The notes below the pieces were generated by a model, which saw nothing but the letters and a program-made list of their open reading frames with translations, ran no database searches and was not told the origin of the DNA. The position numbers and the translations under genes are program-made. This document shows, piece after piece, positions 42,404 to 51,304 of a stretch of 64,000 bases of DNA. Source of the DNA: Phycisphaerales bacterium. Its GTDB lineage: Bacteria > Planctomycetota > Phycisphaerae > Phycisphaerales > UBA1924. Each line of letters begins with the position of its first letter. Within the stretch, counting starts at the first letter, position 1. The stretch is taken from contig CAJPFG010000001.1 of NCBI GenBank assembly GCA_905339235.1, positions 1-64,000 on the forward strand, in the 5' to 3' direction.

Positions 42404-42643
42404 GGGCAGGCCTCTGGGCAGGGATGGGCGCCCCGCCCACGCGCGGGCAGGCACCATCTCCACTCAGCATGCACGATGGATTGGACGATGCAAGAGGAGT
42501 AAACGGAATAACCGGTTGTGGGGTGTGTAAAGCGTGGAGCGGGGCGTTCTATGGGACGTTGAGTGCGGGGCGGAAGGCCGGCCGCGCCGTCGCCTAACAT
42601 GCGTGTCTTCGAAAAATGCGAACCAAAACCAAACAGGACTTGC

Positions 42644-43684
42644 ATGAGCACTTTGAGCCCGACCATCGAGTTGCCGGATTTCACAAAGCCCTTGCCGCCG
42701 CGGGAGGGTGACAGAATCATCCAGTTTCGCGAGGCGCTGCGCGAGGCGATGAGCGAAGAGATGCGCCGGGATGACCGGATCTTCCTGCTGGGTGAGGAGG
42801 TCGCCCAGTACAACGGCGCGTACAAGATCTCGCAGGGAATGCTCGACGAGTTCGGGCCTAAGCGGATCATCGACTCGCCGATTTCGGAGAACGGGTTCGC
42901 GGGGCTGGCGGTGGGCGCGGCGATGTACGGGCTCAAGCCGATCATCGAGTTCATGTCGTGGTCGTTCTCGTTGGTGGCCGCGGACCAGATTCTGAACAAC
43001 GTCCCCAAGATGCTGTATATGAGCGGCGGGCAGTGGGGGTGTCCGGTGGTGTTCCGCGGGAACGACGGCGCGGGCGGGCAGTTGGGCTCGACGCACAGTT
43101 GGTGTGTCGAGGGGCTGTACAGCAACGTGCCGGGCATGAAGATCGCGATCCCGAGCAACCCGTACGACGCGAAGGGGCTGCTGAAGACCGCGATCCGCGA
43201 GATGGACCCGGTCTTCTTCCTCGAGAGCGAGCGCATGCTGGGCGACAAGGCACACGTGCCGGCGGAGGAGTACTACATCCCGTTCGGTCAGGCGCGGCTG
43301 GTGCGCGAGGGAGATGCGTGCACGGTGGTGTCGTTCGGGCGGCCCGTGCACTTCTGCGTGGAGGCCGCCGAGGAGTTGGCGAAGGAGGGGATTGAGGTGG
43401 ACGTTTTGGACATGCGGACGATCAAGCCGCTGGATATCGACTCGATCATCTCGAGCGTGAAGAAGACGGGGCGCGTCGTGGTGGTGGACCAGTGCTGGCC
43501 GTTCGCGAGCGTGGCGAGCGAGGTGGTCACACAGGTGTGCGAGCGGTGCTTCGATTACCTCGACCATCAGCCGGTGCGGGTGAACACGGACGATGTGCCA
43601 ACGCCGTACGCGAAGAACCTGGAGGCGGAGTACCTGCCGAATAAGGGGAAGATCGTCGCGGCGGTGAAGCGCACGCTGGACTGA
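42644..43684 (+). CDS. pdhB: Pyruvate dehydrogenase E1 component, beta subunit
   Basis: A 346-residue transketolase-fold subunit. REALREAMSEEMRRDDRIFL, LGEEVAQYNGAYKISQGMLD, PISENGFAGLAVGAAMYGLK, FMSWSFSLVAADQI and QWGCPVVFRGNDGAGGQLGS are typical of E1 beta, which with E1 alpha binds thiamine diphosphate and decarboxylates pyruvate. E1 alpha (pdhA) is not in this window. ATG 42644 begins MSTLSPTIELPD. The 240-base gap upstream may hold the operon promoter. It is followed by a small gene and pdhC, an operon that feeds acetyl-CoA. Confidence 0.95.
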   Translation: MSTLSPTIELPDFTKPLPPREGDRIIQFREALREAMSEEMRRDDRIFLLGEEVAQYNGAYKISQGMLDEFGPKRIIDSPISENGFAGLAVGAAMYGLKPIIEFMSWSFSLVAADQILNNVPKMLYMSGGQWGCPVVFRGNDGAGGQLGSTHSWCVEGLYSNVPGMKIAIPSNPYDAKGLLKTAIREMDPVFFLESERMLGDKAHVPAEEYYIPFGQARLVREGDACTVVSFGRPVHFCVEAAEELAKEGIEVDVLDMRTIKPLDIDSIISSVKKTGRVVVVDQCWPFASVASEVVTQVCERCFDYLDHQPVRVNTDDVPTPYAKNLEAEYLPNKGKIVAAVKRTLD

Positions 43685-43695
43685 GGAGTGGATCG

Positions 43696-43989
43696 ATGGA
43701 ACTGGAAGCCATCCGCAAGTTTGTGCAGGACCATCCGGATGGAGTGGTGATCCGGATGATCGATGGGACCAGGCTCGTGGTGCCCCATCGGGACTTCATC
43801 TCCTTCGGCGCGCCGAAAGAAATGCTGAGCGGAAAGCAGGCCACTCGCGGCACTTCCTTTGTTTTCTTTGAGACCGGCGACGTTCCGTCCATGCGGCCGA
43901 TTAATGCGATGCTGGTTGCGGAGGTGATGCCGCTTGAACGAAATGGCAATGGCAAACACGGGAAGGGTCGCTCGAAAAAGAACAGATAG
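43696..43989 (+). CDS. Small conserved protein between pdhB and pdhC
   Basis: A 97-residue protein of a family that is common in planctomycetes near unrelated genes: MELEAIRKFVQDHPDGVVIR, MIDGTRLVVPHRDFISFG, with a hydrophobic ending and basic tail (KHGKGRSKKNR). Its fold is unknown to me. It starts 11 bases after the pdhB stop, so it is co-transcribed; the pdhC start is 37 bases after its stop. Function unknown. Confidence 0.75.
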   Translation: MELEAIRKFVQDHPDGVVIRMIDGTRLVVPHRDFISFGAPKEMLSGKQATRGTSFVFFETGDVPSMRPINAMLVAEVMPLERNGNGKHGKGRSKKNR

Positions 43990-44026
43990 ATCAACGACGA
44001 ATGTGTACAGCCAGCCGAGGAGCGCT

Positions 44027-45367
44027 ATGCCTATCGAAGTCACCATGCCCCGTCTTTCCGACACGATGCAGCAGGGCACCATTGTGAAGTGGAACGTGAA
44101 GGAAGGCCAGAACGTCAAGTCCGGCGATGTCATCGCGGACATCGAGACGGACAAGGCCACGATGGAGTTGCAGGCCTTTGACGACGGAGTCGTCGCCGCG
44201 CTGCCCGTGGCCGCGGGGCAGAGCGTGCCCGTGGGAACGGTGATCATGGTGCTCGCGGCGAAGGGCGAGGACGCCGCGGCGATCAAGGCGTCGGCGGCGT
44301 CGGCGTCTGGGGCGGTCAAGACGGCCGCGGCTTCGAGCGCGGGTTCGTCCGGCTCGGCCAAGCCTGCTACGGGAGGCGGGGTCGCGGTCGCGGCTCCCGT
44401 CCCGGACGCGGGCGCCGGCAATGGCCATGCGCCGGGCGGCCGCGTGTTCGCGTCCCCTTTGGCCAAGAAGATCGCGGAGGAAGCCGGGGTAGACCTCTCA
44501 CGTGTGACGGGCAGCGGGCCCGGGGGGCGAATCGTTCGCAAGGATGTTGAAGAGGCCTTGTCCGGCGGTGTTCCGGCGCAGCCCGCGGCCAGGCCGGCGC
44601 CGAGCGCGGCCCGTGCGCCGTCGGCCCCCGCGACGCTGGGAGCCGCCGCTGCGCTTACCGGCGATCTGGTCCCCCTCTCGAACATGCGGCGCATCATCGC
44701 GACACGCCTGGTCGAGAGCAAGACGACGATCCCGCACTACCAGGTGACGGTCGAGGTCGATATGGACTCGCTGCTCTCGCTGCGGAAGCAGTTGAACGAG
44801 CAGTTGGCCGCCCAGGGCGTGAAACTGAGCGTCAACGACTTCCTTGTGCGGGCCTGTGCTCTCGCGATGCACCAGCACCCGTTCGTGAATTCGCGGTGGG
44901 TGGATCAGGGCAATCAGGTGGCGATCCAGCAGTTGGCCGACGTCAACATCGGCATCGCGATCGCGCTGCCGATGGAACGCGGCGGCGGGCTGGTCGTCGG
45001 CACGGTGCGAAGCGCGGACAATATCGGCCTGCGGCAGATCTCGGCGGAGAGCAAGCGCCTGGGCGACAAGGCCCGCGCCAAAGGCCTGACACCCGAGGAG
45101 ATGAGTGACGGCACGTTTGTCATCTCGAACCTGGGGATGTTCGGCGTCTCCCATTTCACGGCGATCATCAGCCCGCCCAACGCGGCGATCCTCGCCGTGG
45201 GCGCGGCGATGGAGCGGGCGGTCGTCAAGAACGGGCAGATCGTGGTCGGCAACGTGATGTCGATGACCATGAGCAGCGACCACCGGATCATCGACGGGGC
45301 GATGGCGGCGCAGTATCTGGCGACGGTGAAGGACTATCTGGAGAAGCCGGCGACGCTTTTGGTGTGA
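44027..45367 (+). CDS. pdhC: Dihydrolipoamide acetyltransferase (E2 of pyruvate dehydrogenase)
   Basis: A 446-residue protein that transfers the acetyl group to CoA. Domains in order: a lipoyl domain with the lysine in DIETDKATME (about residue 44), an Ala/Pro/Ser linker, a peripheral-subunit-binding domain (FASPLAKKIAEEAGVDLSRV, about residues 142-175), a second linker, and the catalytic domain with the active-site motif SSDHRIIDGAMAAQY near residue 420 and NFIV-type strands. ATG 44027 gives the canonical MPIEVTMPRLSDTMQQG. GAGG lies about 8 bases upstream. Confidence 0.96.
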   Translation: MPIEVTMPRLSDTMQQGTIVKWNVKEGQNVKSGDVIADIETDKATMELQAFDDGVVAALPVAAGQSVPVGTVIMVLAAKGEDAAAIKASAASASGAVKTAAASSAGSSGSAKPATGGGVAVAAPVPDAGAGNGHAPGGRVFASPLAKKIAEEAGVDLSRVTGSGPGGRIVRKDVEEALSGGVPAQPAARPAPSAARAPSAPATLGAAAALTGDLVPLSNMRRIIATRLVESKTTIPHYQVTVEVDMDSLLSLRKQLNEQLAAQGVKLSVNDFLVRACALAMHQHPFVNSRWVDQGNQVAIQQLADVNIGIAIALPMERGGGLVVGTVRSADNIGLRQISAESKRLGDKARAKGLTPEEMSDGTFVISNLGMFGVSHFTAIISPPNAAILAVGAAMERAVVKNGQIVVGNVMSMTMSSDHRIIDGAMAAQYLATVKDYLEKPATLLV

Positions 45368-46026
45368 GCACGGCCGCCGTCATCTTCGACTGCGATGGAG
45401 TCCTCGTTGACAGCGAGCCCCTTGCCAACCGCATCCTGAGCGAGTTGCTCGGTGAGCATGGCGTCACGATGTCGCCGGAGGAATGCCGCGACACGTTTGT
45501 GGGCCTCAACCCGCGCGGCGTGGCGAATCGACTTCGCGAGTTGCGTGGGATCGATCTCAGCGGGCCACTGATCGCAGAGGGATCCAAGCGGTTCATGGAA
45601 GCACTCGAGCGATCAGGGCTGGAGCCGTTCGAAGGCGTGGGGACCGCGATCGAGGCGCTCTTGCGGCGAGGTGTGCGGTTGGCCGCGGCGTCGAACAGCC
45701 CCATCGACGAACTCCGGCTCAAACTGCGGCTGAGCGGGCTGGACCGTTGGTTCGGCTCGCACGCGTATAGCGGCGATGCGCTGGGTCAGAGCAAGCCGGA
45801 TCCGGCTGTCTATCTGTACACCGCTGCGCGGCTTGGCGTTGAGCCACACCGCTGCGTGGTCATTGAGGACACCGTGACGGGCGTCACGGCGGGTGTGCGC
45901 GCGGGGATGCGAGTTCTCGGCTTTACCGGGACGCACCAGGTAGCCGCGTATGGCCTTCGACTCATGGACGCCGGCGCAGCGCGAGTGTTCGGCGCGATGG
46001 CCGAACTTGAACCGTTGATCGGCTAG
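45364..46026 (+). CDS. HAD-superfamily phosphatase
   Basis: A 220-residue hydrolase of the HAD subfamily I with a helical cap. Motif I FDCDGVLVDSE (residues 8-18) has the nucleophile and acid Asp; motif II is AASNSP; motif III uses Lys in SKPDPAVYL; motif IV is VVIEDTVTGVTAGVRAGM. It resembles phosphoglycolate phosphatase or beta-phosphoglucomutase, so the substrate is uncertain. GTG 45364 overlaps the pdhC stop (GTGA). It ends the pdh operon and faces the S41 protease gene tail-to-tail. Confidence 0.9.
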   Translation: MSTAAVIFDCDGVLVDSEPLANRILSELLGEHGVTMSPEECRDTFVGLNPRGVANRLRELRGIDLSGPLIAEGSKRFMEALERSGLEPFEGVGTAIEALLRRGVRLAAASNSPIDELRLKLRLSGLDRWFGSHAYSGDALGQSKPDPAVYLYTAARLGVEPHRCVVIEDTVTGVTAGVRAGMRVLGFTGTHQVAAYGLRLMDAGAARVFGAMAELEPLIG

Positions 46027-46043
46027 CAACGAGCGCCGCGGGG

Positions 46044-48296
46044 CTACTTGTTTTTCTGAGCGACGCTGGTGTCGGAGACCGTGCGTGCCCGGAGCAGGAG
46101 CAGGGCCGTTTCCAATTGGATGTCGGTCCCCTTGGTGATGAGGTCCTCGGGGTTCGCCCGTGGGGCGTTGGACTTGGCCATTCCATTCTCGTCCATTGGG
46201 ATGACGTCGGCGTTGCGGCGGAAGAGCAGGGAATCGACGGTCTGCTTGGGGAGCATTTCGATCTTGAGATCGGGCTCGATGCCCCATTTCTCGGAGCCGG
46301 GCTTGCGGTGGATGATGCTCTTGTTGGGGAGCATGTAATAGGCGGTGGTCAGTTTCATCATGGCGGTGGCAGAAATCGGCCAGACGTTCTGGACGCTGCC
46401 CTTGCCGTAGGAGCGGGCGCCCAGGACCATGGCGTCGATCTGGCCGCGGTGGGCATAGGTGGCGATGGCGCCGGAGACGATCTCGCTGGCGCTGGCGGAG
46501 CCTTCGTTGACGAGCACGATGATGGGCATGTGGGCGAGGGAAGCGCGCTCGGGGTTGGTGTATTCGGGCTGCTCGATCTCGCCACTGGGCCCTTGCGTCA
46601 TGACGATGTAGTCGTTCTCGGCGTCGATGAATCGCTGGGCGACGCGGACGGCCTGGTCGAGCAACCCGCCGGGATCGAAGCGCAGATCGAAGATGAGGGA
46701 CTTGGCGCCGCCCTTCTTGAGGGCGGAGATGGCGCGGTCGAACTCGAAAGACGTAGAGTCGGAGAACTGGGTGAGACGGACGTAGCCGATCCGGTTTTCC
46801 GGGTCGATGAACCAGTCCCAGGAATCTTCTTTCACGCCCTCGCGGTTCCAGCCGCGCACGGAGGAGACCTTGATGATCGAGCGCTTGAGCATGAAGTCCT
46901 TGTTGACCTTGCGCGGCTCGGCGCCTTCGCCGGCGTCTTCGGCGCGTTCGACCGTGAGCTTGACGTTGGTGCCCGATGGGCCGGTGATGACGTCCACGAC
47001 CTGGTCGAGCGAGAGGCCGTAGATGGAGCGATCATCCACGCGGACGATAAGGTCGTTGGGGTGGATGCCGGCGCGCTGGGCGGGCGTTCCTTCGATGGGT
47101 GAAACGACCTTGATGTTCTGGAGTTCATCGAACTCGATCTGAACGCCGACACCCACGAAATGGCCCTGGGTGCTCTTGTTGAACCGCCGAACCTCGTCGG
47201 GCCAGATGATTTCCGAGAACTCGTCGAGGCGCGACATCGCTCCCTGGCCGAACTCGTGGAGGAGCGCAACTCGGTCGATCCGCACGGAGTTCTCGTTGAC
47301 GCTGCGGAGACGGCGGAGCAGGCCGTCGATCTGCGCCGTCTCCATCTGGGAGGGCCGGTCCTTCAGGAATGTGGTTTGCTCGTCGATGAAGTTCAGCATT
47401 TCGGTCCGCGCGGCGTCGTCGGCGAGCCCTGGGAAGACCGATCGGAAGTCGCTGGTCGAGACCAGCGCGCGGACGGCTTCGAGACCTCCCTGCACCATTT
47501 CGTTCACGGGCCTTCGCTCCACGTGCTGGCGGGAGCGTGCGATAGCCTGCTCGATGAGGTGCTGATCGATATCGCTGAGTTTGATGCGCCAGTCGTCGCC
47601 GAAGGGGTTGTAGGGTGGAAGAGGCTTGCCTCCCTCCGCTTTGTTTCGCTCGTTGCGGAGTTCCCACATCCGCTCCGGGGCGTAGAGGCGGAGCATTTCC
47701 TGGCGCTGAGTGATCCGGCGGACGTCGGGCTTGTACTTGCCGCTGGTATCGAGAAGCAGGTCGAGGAGCACGACCAACTCCCCCGCGGCGATGACGTCAC
47801 CGCGCTCCTCGGCGGCCTTGGCGGCGCGATCCGAGCGGGACACGAGGTCGGCGATCTTCGGTTCGGCGAGGATGCCCTTCTTGGCATCGTCGGGGGTGAG
47901 GGTGTGGAGTTCGATGGCCGCGCGGAGCGACTTGGACAGGGACAGATCGCTCTGCGGCTCGCCGAGGGCCTTGTCGAGGTCGGCACGGACTTCGACCAGG
48001 CGGGACTGGCGGGTGGATTCGCGGTCGGCGAAATGCTGGATAAGTTGTGCGGCGGCGGCGCGCAGGCCGGGCTGGGGGTCTTCGGCGAGTTTCTTCAGGA
48101 GGGTCTGGAACGACTGCGAATCGCCGCTTCTGGCGGCGTCCCAGAGGCGCTTGGAGATTTCCACCGTGGCGCCGTTGTGGGAGACGGGCTGGACGTCCGC
48201 CTGCGCCCATGAACGCGCCGTAAGGGGCGTCCCGGCGAGCACTGCAAAGGCGAGAAACGCGGCGGCGGGGCGCCAACGACGGACTGACTTGGGCAT
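46044..48296 (-). CDS. S41 family C-terminal processing protease with PDZ domain
   Basis: A 750-residue secreted protease. ATG 48296 is chosen by the signal peptide (MPKSVRRWRPAAAFLAFAVL) and GGAG upstream. The first 370 residues are helical (TPR- or HEAT-like); the PDZ domain follows with GVGVQIEFDELQNIKVVSPI and AGIHPNDLIVRVDDRSIYGL, then the catalytic domain: RFDPGGLLDQAVRVAQRFID, the nucleophile in NEGSASASEIVSGA (Ser near 603) and the lysine in ARSYGKGSVQ. It cuts C-terminal ends of periplasmic proteins. No partner gene is evident; the MFS gene is 180 bases upstream. Confidence 0.93.
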   Translation of the reverse strand: MPKSVRRWRPAAAFLAFAVLAGTPLTARSWAQADVQPVSHNGATVEISKRLWDAARSGDSQSFQTLLKKLAEDPQPGLRAAAAQLIQHFADRESTRQSRLVEVRADLDKALGEPQSDLSLSKSLRAAIELHTLTPDDAKKGILAEPKIADLVSRSDRAAKAAEERGDVIAAGELVVLLDLLLDTSGKYKPDVRRITQRQEMLRLYAPERMWELRNERNKAEGGKPLPPYNPFGDDWRIKLSDIDQHLIEQAIARSRQHVERRPVNEMVQGGLEAVRALVSTSDFRSVFPGLADDAARTEMLNFIDEQTTFLKDRPSQMETAQIDGLLRRLRSVNENSVRIDRVALLHEFGQGAMSRLDEFSEIIWPDEVRRFNKSTQGHFVGVGVQIEFDELQNIKVVSPIEGTPAQRAGIHPNDLIVRVDDRSIYGLSLDQVVDVITGPSGTNVKLTVERAEDAGEGAEPRKVNKDFMLKRSIIKVSSVRGWNREGVKEDSWDWFIDPENRIGYVRLTQFSDSTSFEFDRAISALKKGGAKSLIFDLRFDPGGLLDQAVRVAQRFIDAENDYIVMTQGPSGEIEQPEYTNPERASLAHMPIIVLVNEGSASASEIVSGAIATYAHRGQIDAMVLGARSYGKGSVQNVWPISATAMMKLTTAYYMLPNKSIIHRKPGSEKWGIEPDLKIEMLPKQTVDSLLFRRNADVIPMDENGMAKSNAPRANPEDLITKGTDIQLETALLLLRARTVSDTSVAQKNK

Positions 48297-48476
48297 CCTT
48301 GACTCCACGCGCCGGGGGTCGTTGCCGACGCTCGCGGGGCTGGCATCGACCAAACGCCCTGACCACATCAGATGCGCCGTCCAGCCTCCTCCGTCCTAGA
48401 TGATATAGGACCGTTTGGGCCGCGCGGTTCGCACGAACCGGAGTGCCCTAAACGTCCTGGGAGTCCGGTATGGGGG

Positions 48477-49745
48477 TTACCCATGGCGCATCTGGCGGCG
48501 AACGCGGTGTGCGACGAGCAAGGCGGTGGCCACGCTCAGGGCCAGGACCGCCCCAAGAACCACGGGCTGGACCAGGATGGGATCCAGGTAACCGCCGGTG
48601 GCCGCGAGGGTGGCGAAGAGCCCGAAAGAGGGGCCGATGGTGTATCCGACGCCGATGAGTGCCTCGTGGGTGCCGCCGGCATCCACTTCGGTCTTTCCGA
48701 CTTCCATGGCGTAGTAGATGGCGGCGGAGTAGATGACGGCCATGGCCGCGCCGAAGCCCGCGAGGCCGGCGAGCAGGGCGATCAGGTCGAAGCGCTCGCC
48801 CAGCAGCGGGGCGCAGATCGTGACGCCGAAGGAGAGCACGAGCAGGACTCCGCTGCCCACGGCGATGTACCAGCGACCGTGCCAGCCCTGCCAGCGTTGC
48901 ATGACGTAGAACATGGCGACGCGGGGGATGAGCCAGGCCGCGGGGAGCATCGCCTGGGTACCGCCGGACAGGCTGAGTTTTTCGCCGGCGAAAGGGAGGT
49001 AGGGGCCGATGGCGGCACTGGCGACGTAGGCCATTGGCAGGAGCAGCCGGAAGGTGATGAGCAACCGGGCGAAGACGGGTGGGTGTGGTTCGTGCTCACC
49101 CTCGATGTGCTCGGCCGGTTCAGCGGGGAAGGGAGCGACCGTGAGCATGGCGAGCAGGTGGGCGCCGGAGACAAGCAAGACCGCCAATGCGGGGTCTTTG
49201 CCCACGAGCGGTGCGACGGCGAAAGTGGCGAGCACGCCCGCGGCCGACCACACCACGTTCCACGACCCCATGGTGTTTCGCAGGTTCGCGCCCGAGCGGC
49301 CGCCGCTGATGTACGACTCCACGATCGGCCAGAGGATGCCCATGAGGGGGCTGTAGATCAGCACGATGGTCCAGATCGGCCAGGATGAACGCGCCGCGGT
49401 GGTCGAACCGGTCAGCCACTCCGCGGCTTGGGGGACCAGGCAGAGAGCGGCCATGGCGACCATGAGCACCACGAGCAGGCCACGATGGCTGAAGCCGGGA
49501 ATAACGCGGTGAAGGGAAGTCTGGGCGCGGGAGGCGAGTTTGGCGCCGACGATGTAGGTGATTCCGAGCAGGACACCGAGGAGGTAGTTTTGGGTTTCGG
49601 AGAATCCATAGCCCTGCTGAGTCAGGAAGTAGAGGCCGCTGCTGGTAACGACGTAGGTGCCGATGCTGTTGATGAAGGTAAAGCCAAAGGCCGGGCCCAG
49701 GGGGGTTCTGCGGGAGGTGGAGTTGGTGCTGTCGGAGTTCGTCAA
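48477..49745 (-). CDS. MFS transporter, TTG start uncertain
   Basis: About 422 residues with 12 predicted membrane helices (FTFINSIGTYVVTSSGLYFL, LLGVLLGITYIVGAKLASRA, LLVVLMVAMAALCLVPQAAE, IVLIYSPLMGILWPIVESYI, SWNVVWSAAGVLATFAVAPL and others). The loops and the SGGRSGANLRNTMGS motif between helices 5 and 6 suit the major facilitator superfamily; the transported molecule is unknown. No ATG or GTG precedes the first helix. TTG 49745 (LTNSDSTNSTS) is a compromise; the frame opens further, into the tRNA-Arg on the other strand, which is unlikely to be coding. Confidence 0.82.
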   Translation of the reverse strand: MTNSDSTNSTSRRTPLGPAFGFTFINSIGTYVVTSSGLYFLTQQGYGFSETQNYLLGVLLGITYIVGAKLASRAQTSLHRVIPGFSHRGLLVVLMVAMAALCLVPQAAEWLTGSTTAARSSWPIWTIVLIYSPLMGILWPIVESYISGGRSGANLRNTMGSWNVVWSAAGVLATFAVAPLVGKDPALAVLLVSGAHLLAMLTVAPFPAEPAEHIEGEHEPHPPVFARLLITFRLLLPMAYVASAAIGPYLPFAGEKLSLSGGTQAMLPAAWLIPRVAMFYVMQRWQGWHGRWYIAVGSGVLLVLSFGVTICAPLLGERFDLIALLAGLAGFGAAMAVIYSAAIYYAMEVGKTEVDAGGTHEALIGVGYTIGPSFGLFATLAATGGYLDPILVQPVVLGAVLALSVATALLVAHRVRRQMRHG

Positions 49746-49850
49746 TCGGGCGTTTGCCGGGAGAAGGGACCGATCGTAGCATCGGGGGTCGGAAAATCCG
49801 TCCGAAGGGGCGGAGGAAATGAAGATCCCGGGCCGCGGGGCCCGTGCTGA

Positions 49851-49924
49851 GTGCTCGTAGCTCAATTGGATAGAGCGTCGGCCTCCGAAGCCGAAGGTTG
49901 CAGGTTCGACTCCCGCCGAGCACG
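49851..49924 (+). tRNA. tRNA-Arg (anticodon CCG)
   Basis: The acceptor stem GTGCTCG (49851-49857) pairs with CGAGCAC (49917-49923), the discriminator is G49924. The anticodon arm TCGGC-CTCCGAA-GCCGA gives CCG, reading CGG. The T-arm has GGTTCGACTCC. CCA is not encoded. Confidence 0.96.
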
Positions 49925-49929
49925 TTAGA

Positions 49930-50679
49930 TCATGGTCCAGAACGGCGGCGCGTTGGCGCCGCTTTCGTTTTTGTCGGGCGGGCAGGCGTTGGCACCCTTA
50001 GATCGCAGCGGTCGCCAAACTCGCGGCAGATCGGGTGATCTGAACACGCGGGGAGCCGGGCCTTGCATGCGCGGCGGCCGTGCCAGATCAGCATGTGCGA
50101 AATCGCGCACCAGTCCTCGCGCGGAAACAGAGCCATCAGGTAGCGCTCGATCATGGGAACAGTGGTGCCCCGGGGCACCAGTCCGAGACGCTGCGACAAG
50201 CGTTCGACGTGGGTGTCCACGGGGATGCCCTGATTCACGCCGTGGGCATTCCCGAGAACGACGTTGGCTGTTTTGCGGGCGACGCCGTGGAGCGTGAGAA
50301 GTTCCGCCATTGTCCGAGGCACCTGGCCGCCGAAGCGATTGACGACATCGGTCATGGACGAGTGGATCGCACGGGCCTTATTGCGGAAGAAGCCGAGAGA
50401 GCGGATGAGCGGCTCGATGTCGGTGGGCGTTGCTGCGGCGTAATCGGCGGGGGTGGGGAACCGCGCGAATAGCGCTGGCGTGGCCTTGTTGACGCCAGCG
50501 TCGGTGGTCTGGGCCGAGAGGATGGTCGCGACGAGCAGTTCATGAGCGGATTTGTAGTTCAGTTCGCAGTGGGCGTCCGGGTAGTGCTCCTTGAGCATGG
50601 CGCCGAGGCGAAGGGCGCGCTTTCGCTGAGAAGCGGTTACCTTGGGGAGGTCGAAGGGGAGTTCACCGGAAGTGCTCAT
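49930..50679 (-). CDS. nth: Endonuclease III (DNA glycosylase/AP lyase)
   Basis: A 249-residue base-excision repair enzyme for oxidised pyrimidines. HhH motif LHGVARKTANVVLG with the catalytic Lys, PVDTHVERLSQRLG with the catalytic Asp, and ILSAQTTDAGVNKATPALF are intact. At the C-terminus four cysteines, in ACKARLPACSDHPICREFGDRC, are spaced C-X6-C-X5-C-X6-C instead of the family's C-X6-C-X2-C-X5-C; the iron-sulfur cluster could still form but its geometry is altered. The length is slightly longer than the usual 211 because of N- and C-terminal tails. It overlaps the following gene by ATGA. Confidence 0.93.
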   Translation of the reverse strand: MSTSGELPFDLPKVTASQRKRALRLGAMLKEHYPDAHCELNYKSAHELLVATILSAQTTDAGVNKATPALFARFPTPADYAAATPTDIEPLIRSLGFFRNKARAIHSSMTDVVNRFGGQVPRTMAELLTLHGVARKTANVVLGNAHGVNQGIPVDTHVERLSQRLGLVPRGTTVPMIERYLMALFPREDWCAISHMLIWHGRRACKARLPACSDHPICREFGDRCDLRVPTPARPTKTKAAPTRRRSGP

Positions 50680-51257
50680 GAGGCGGGTTCACCCCTGGAT
50701 CGGGCGGAAAGCACCAGCCAGCGCGCGGTTTCGCCGATCCCGGCGAGCACGAAGAGCGCGATGAACGACAGCATCCTCGCCGAAACGGGATGGTCGGCGT
50801 CGAACGCGTGCCGGTGGGCGTCGGCGGTGGCGATGTCCCCGGCCTTGGCCGCGGTCCAGTAGGTGTCGAGATTGAAGTCCATCCGCGGGGCGAGCCAGAA
50901 CCGCCACAAGGCGAGAGTGCCGATGGCGAGGACGATGGCGACGATCCGGCCGATCGGCAAGCCGCGGGCGTGGGCGGGGCGTGCCGCGACGATGGAGACC
51001 GCGAGCGCGGCGGCGGACGCGCCGGCGAGCAACCACTGCGTCATGGCTCCGATATCGAAGATCCGGCGTGCGATGGAACCGGCGGCGATCGTCCAGTGGT
51101 CGGTGGGATAGGCGCTGAACGCGGGAATCGTGGGGTTGAGTTCCTTCATGGTCGGGAACGAAACGGCGGCGACGAGGCCCGACATCACTACCACTCCGAG
51201 CCAGAGGGAGAGGGCCACGAGGGTGACGGCGTCTGCGAAGATCCGGATGCGGGGCAC
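50676..51257 (-). CDS. Membrane protein, DUF4149-like, coupled to nth
   Basis: A 193-residue protein with four hydrophobic segments (FADAVTLVALSLWLGVVVMS, LLAGASAAALAVSIVAARP, IVAIVLAIGTLALWRFWLAP, LSFIALFVLAGIGETARWL). It resembles integral proteins with a conserved LWLG/A-x-Phe-x(n)-MKEL start. The DHWTIAAGSIARRIFDIGAM region between helices 1 and 2 is a loop. GTG 51257 is inferred from the hydrophobic start. It overlaps nth by four bases (ATGA). Function unknown. Confidence 0.65.
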   Translation of the reverse strand: MPRIRIFADAVTLVALSLWLGVVVMSGLVAAVSFPTMKELNPTIPAFSAYPTDHWTIAAGSIARRIFDIGAMTQWLLAGASAAALAVSIVAARPAHARGLPIGRIVAIVLAIGTLALWRFWLAPRMDFNLDTYWTAAKAGDIATADAHRHAFDADHPVSARMLSFIALFVLAGIGETARWLVLSARSRGEPAS

Positions 51258-51304
51258 GCGGGATCGTACCGGGTCTCGCGGGCGGGGGGTGTCAAGAATG
51301 GTCC

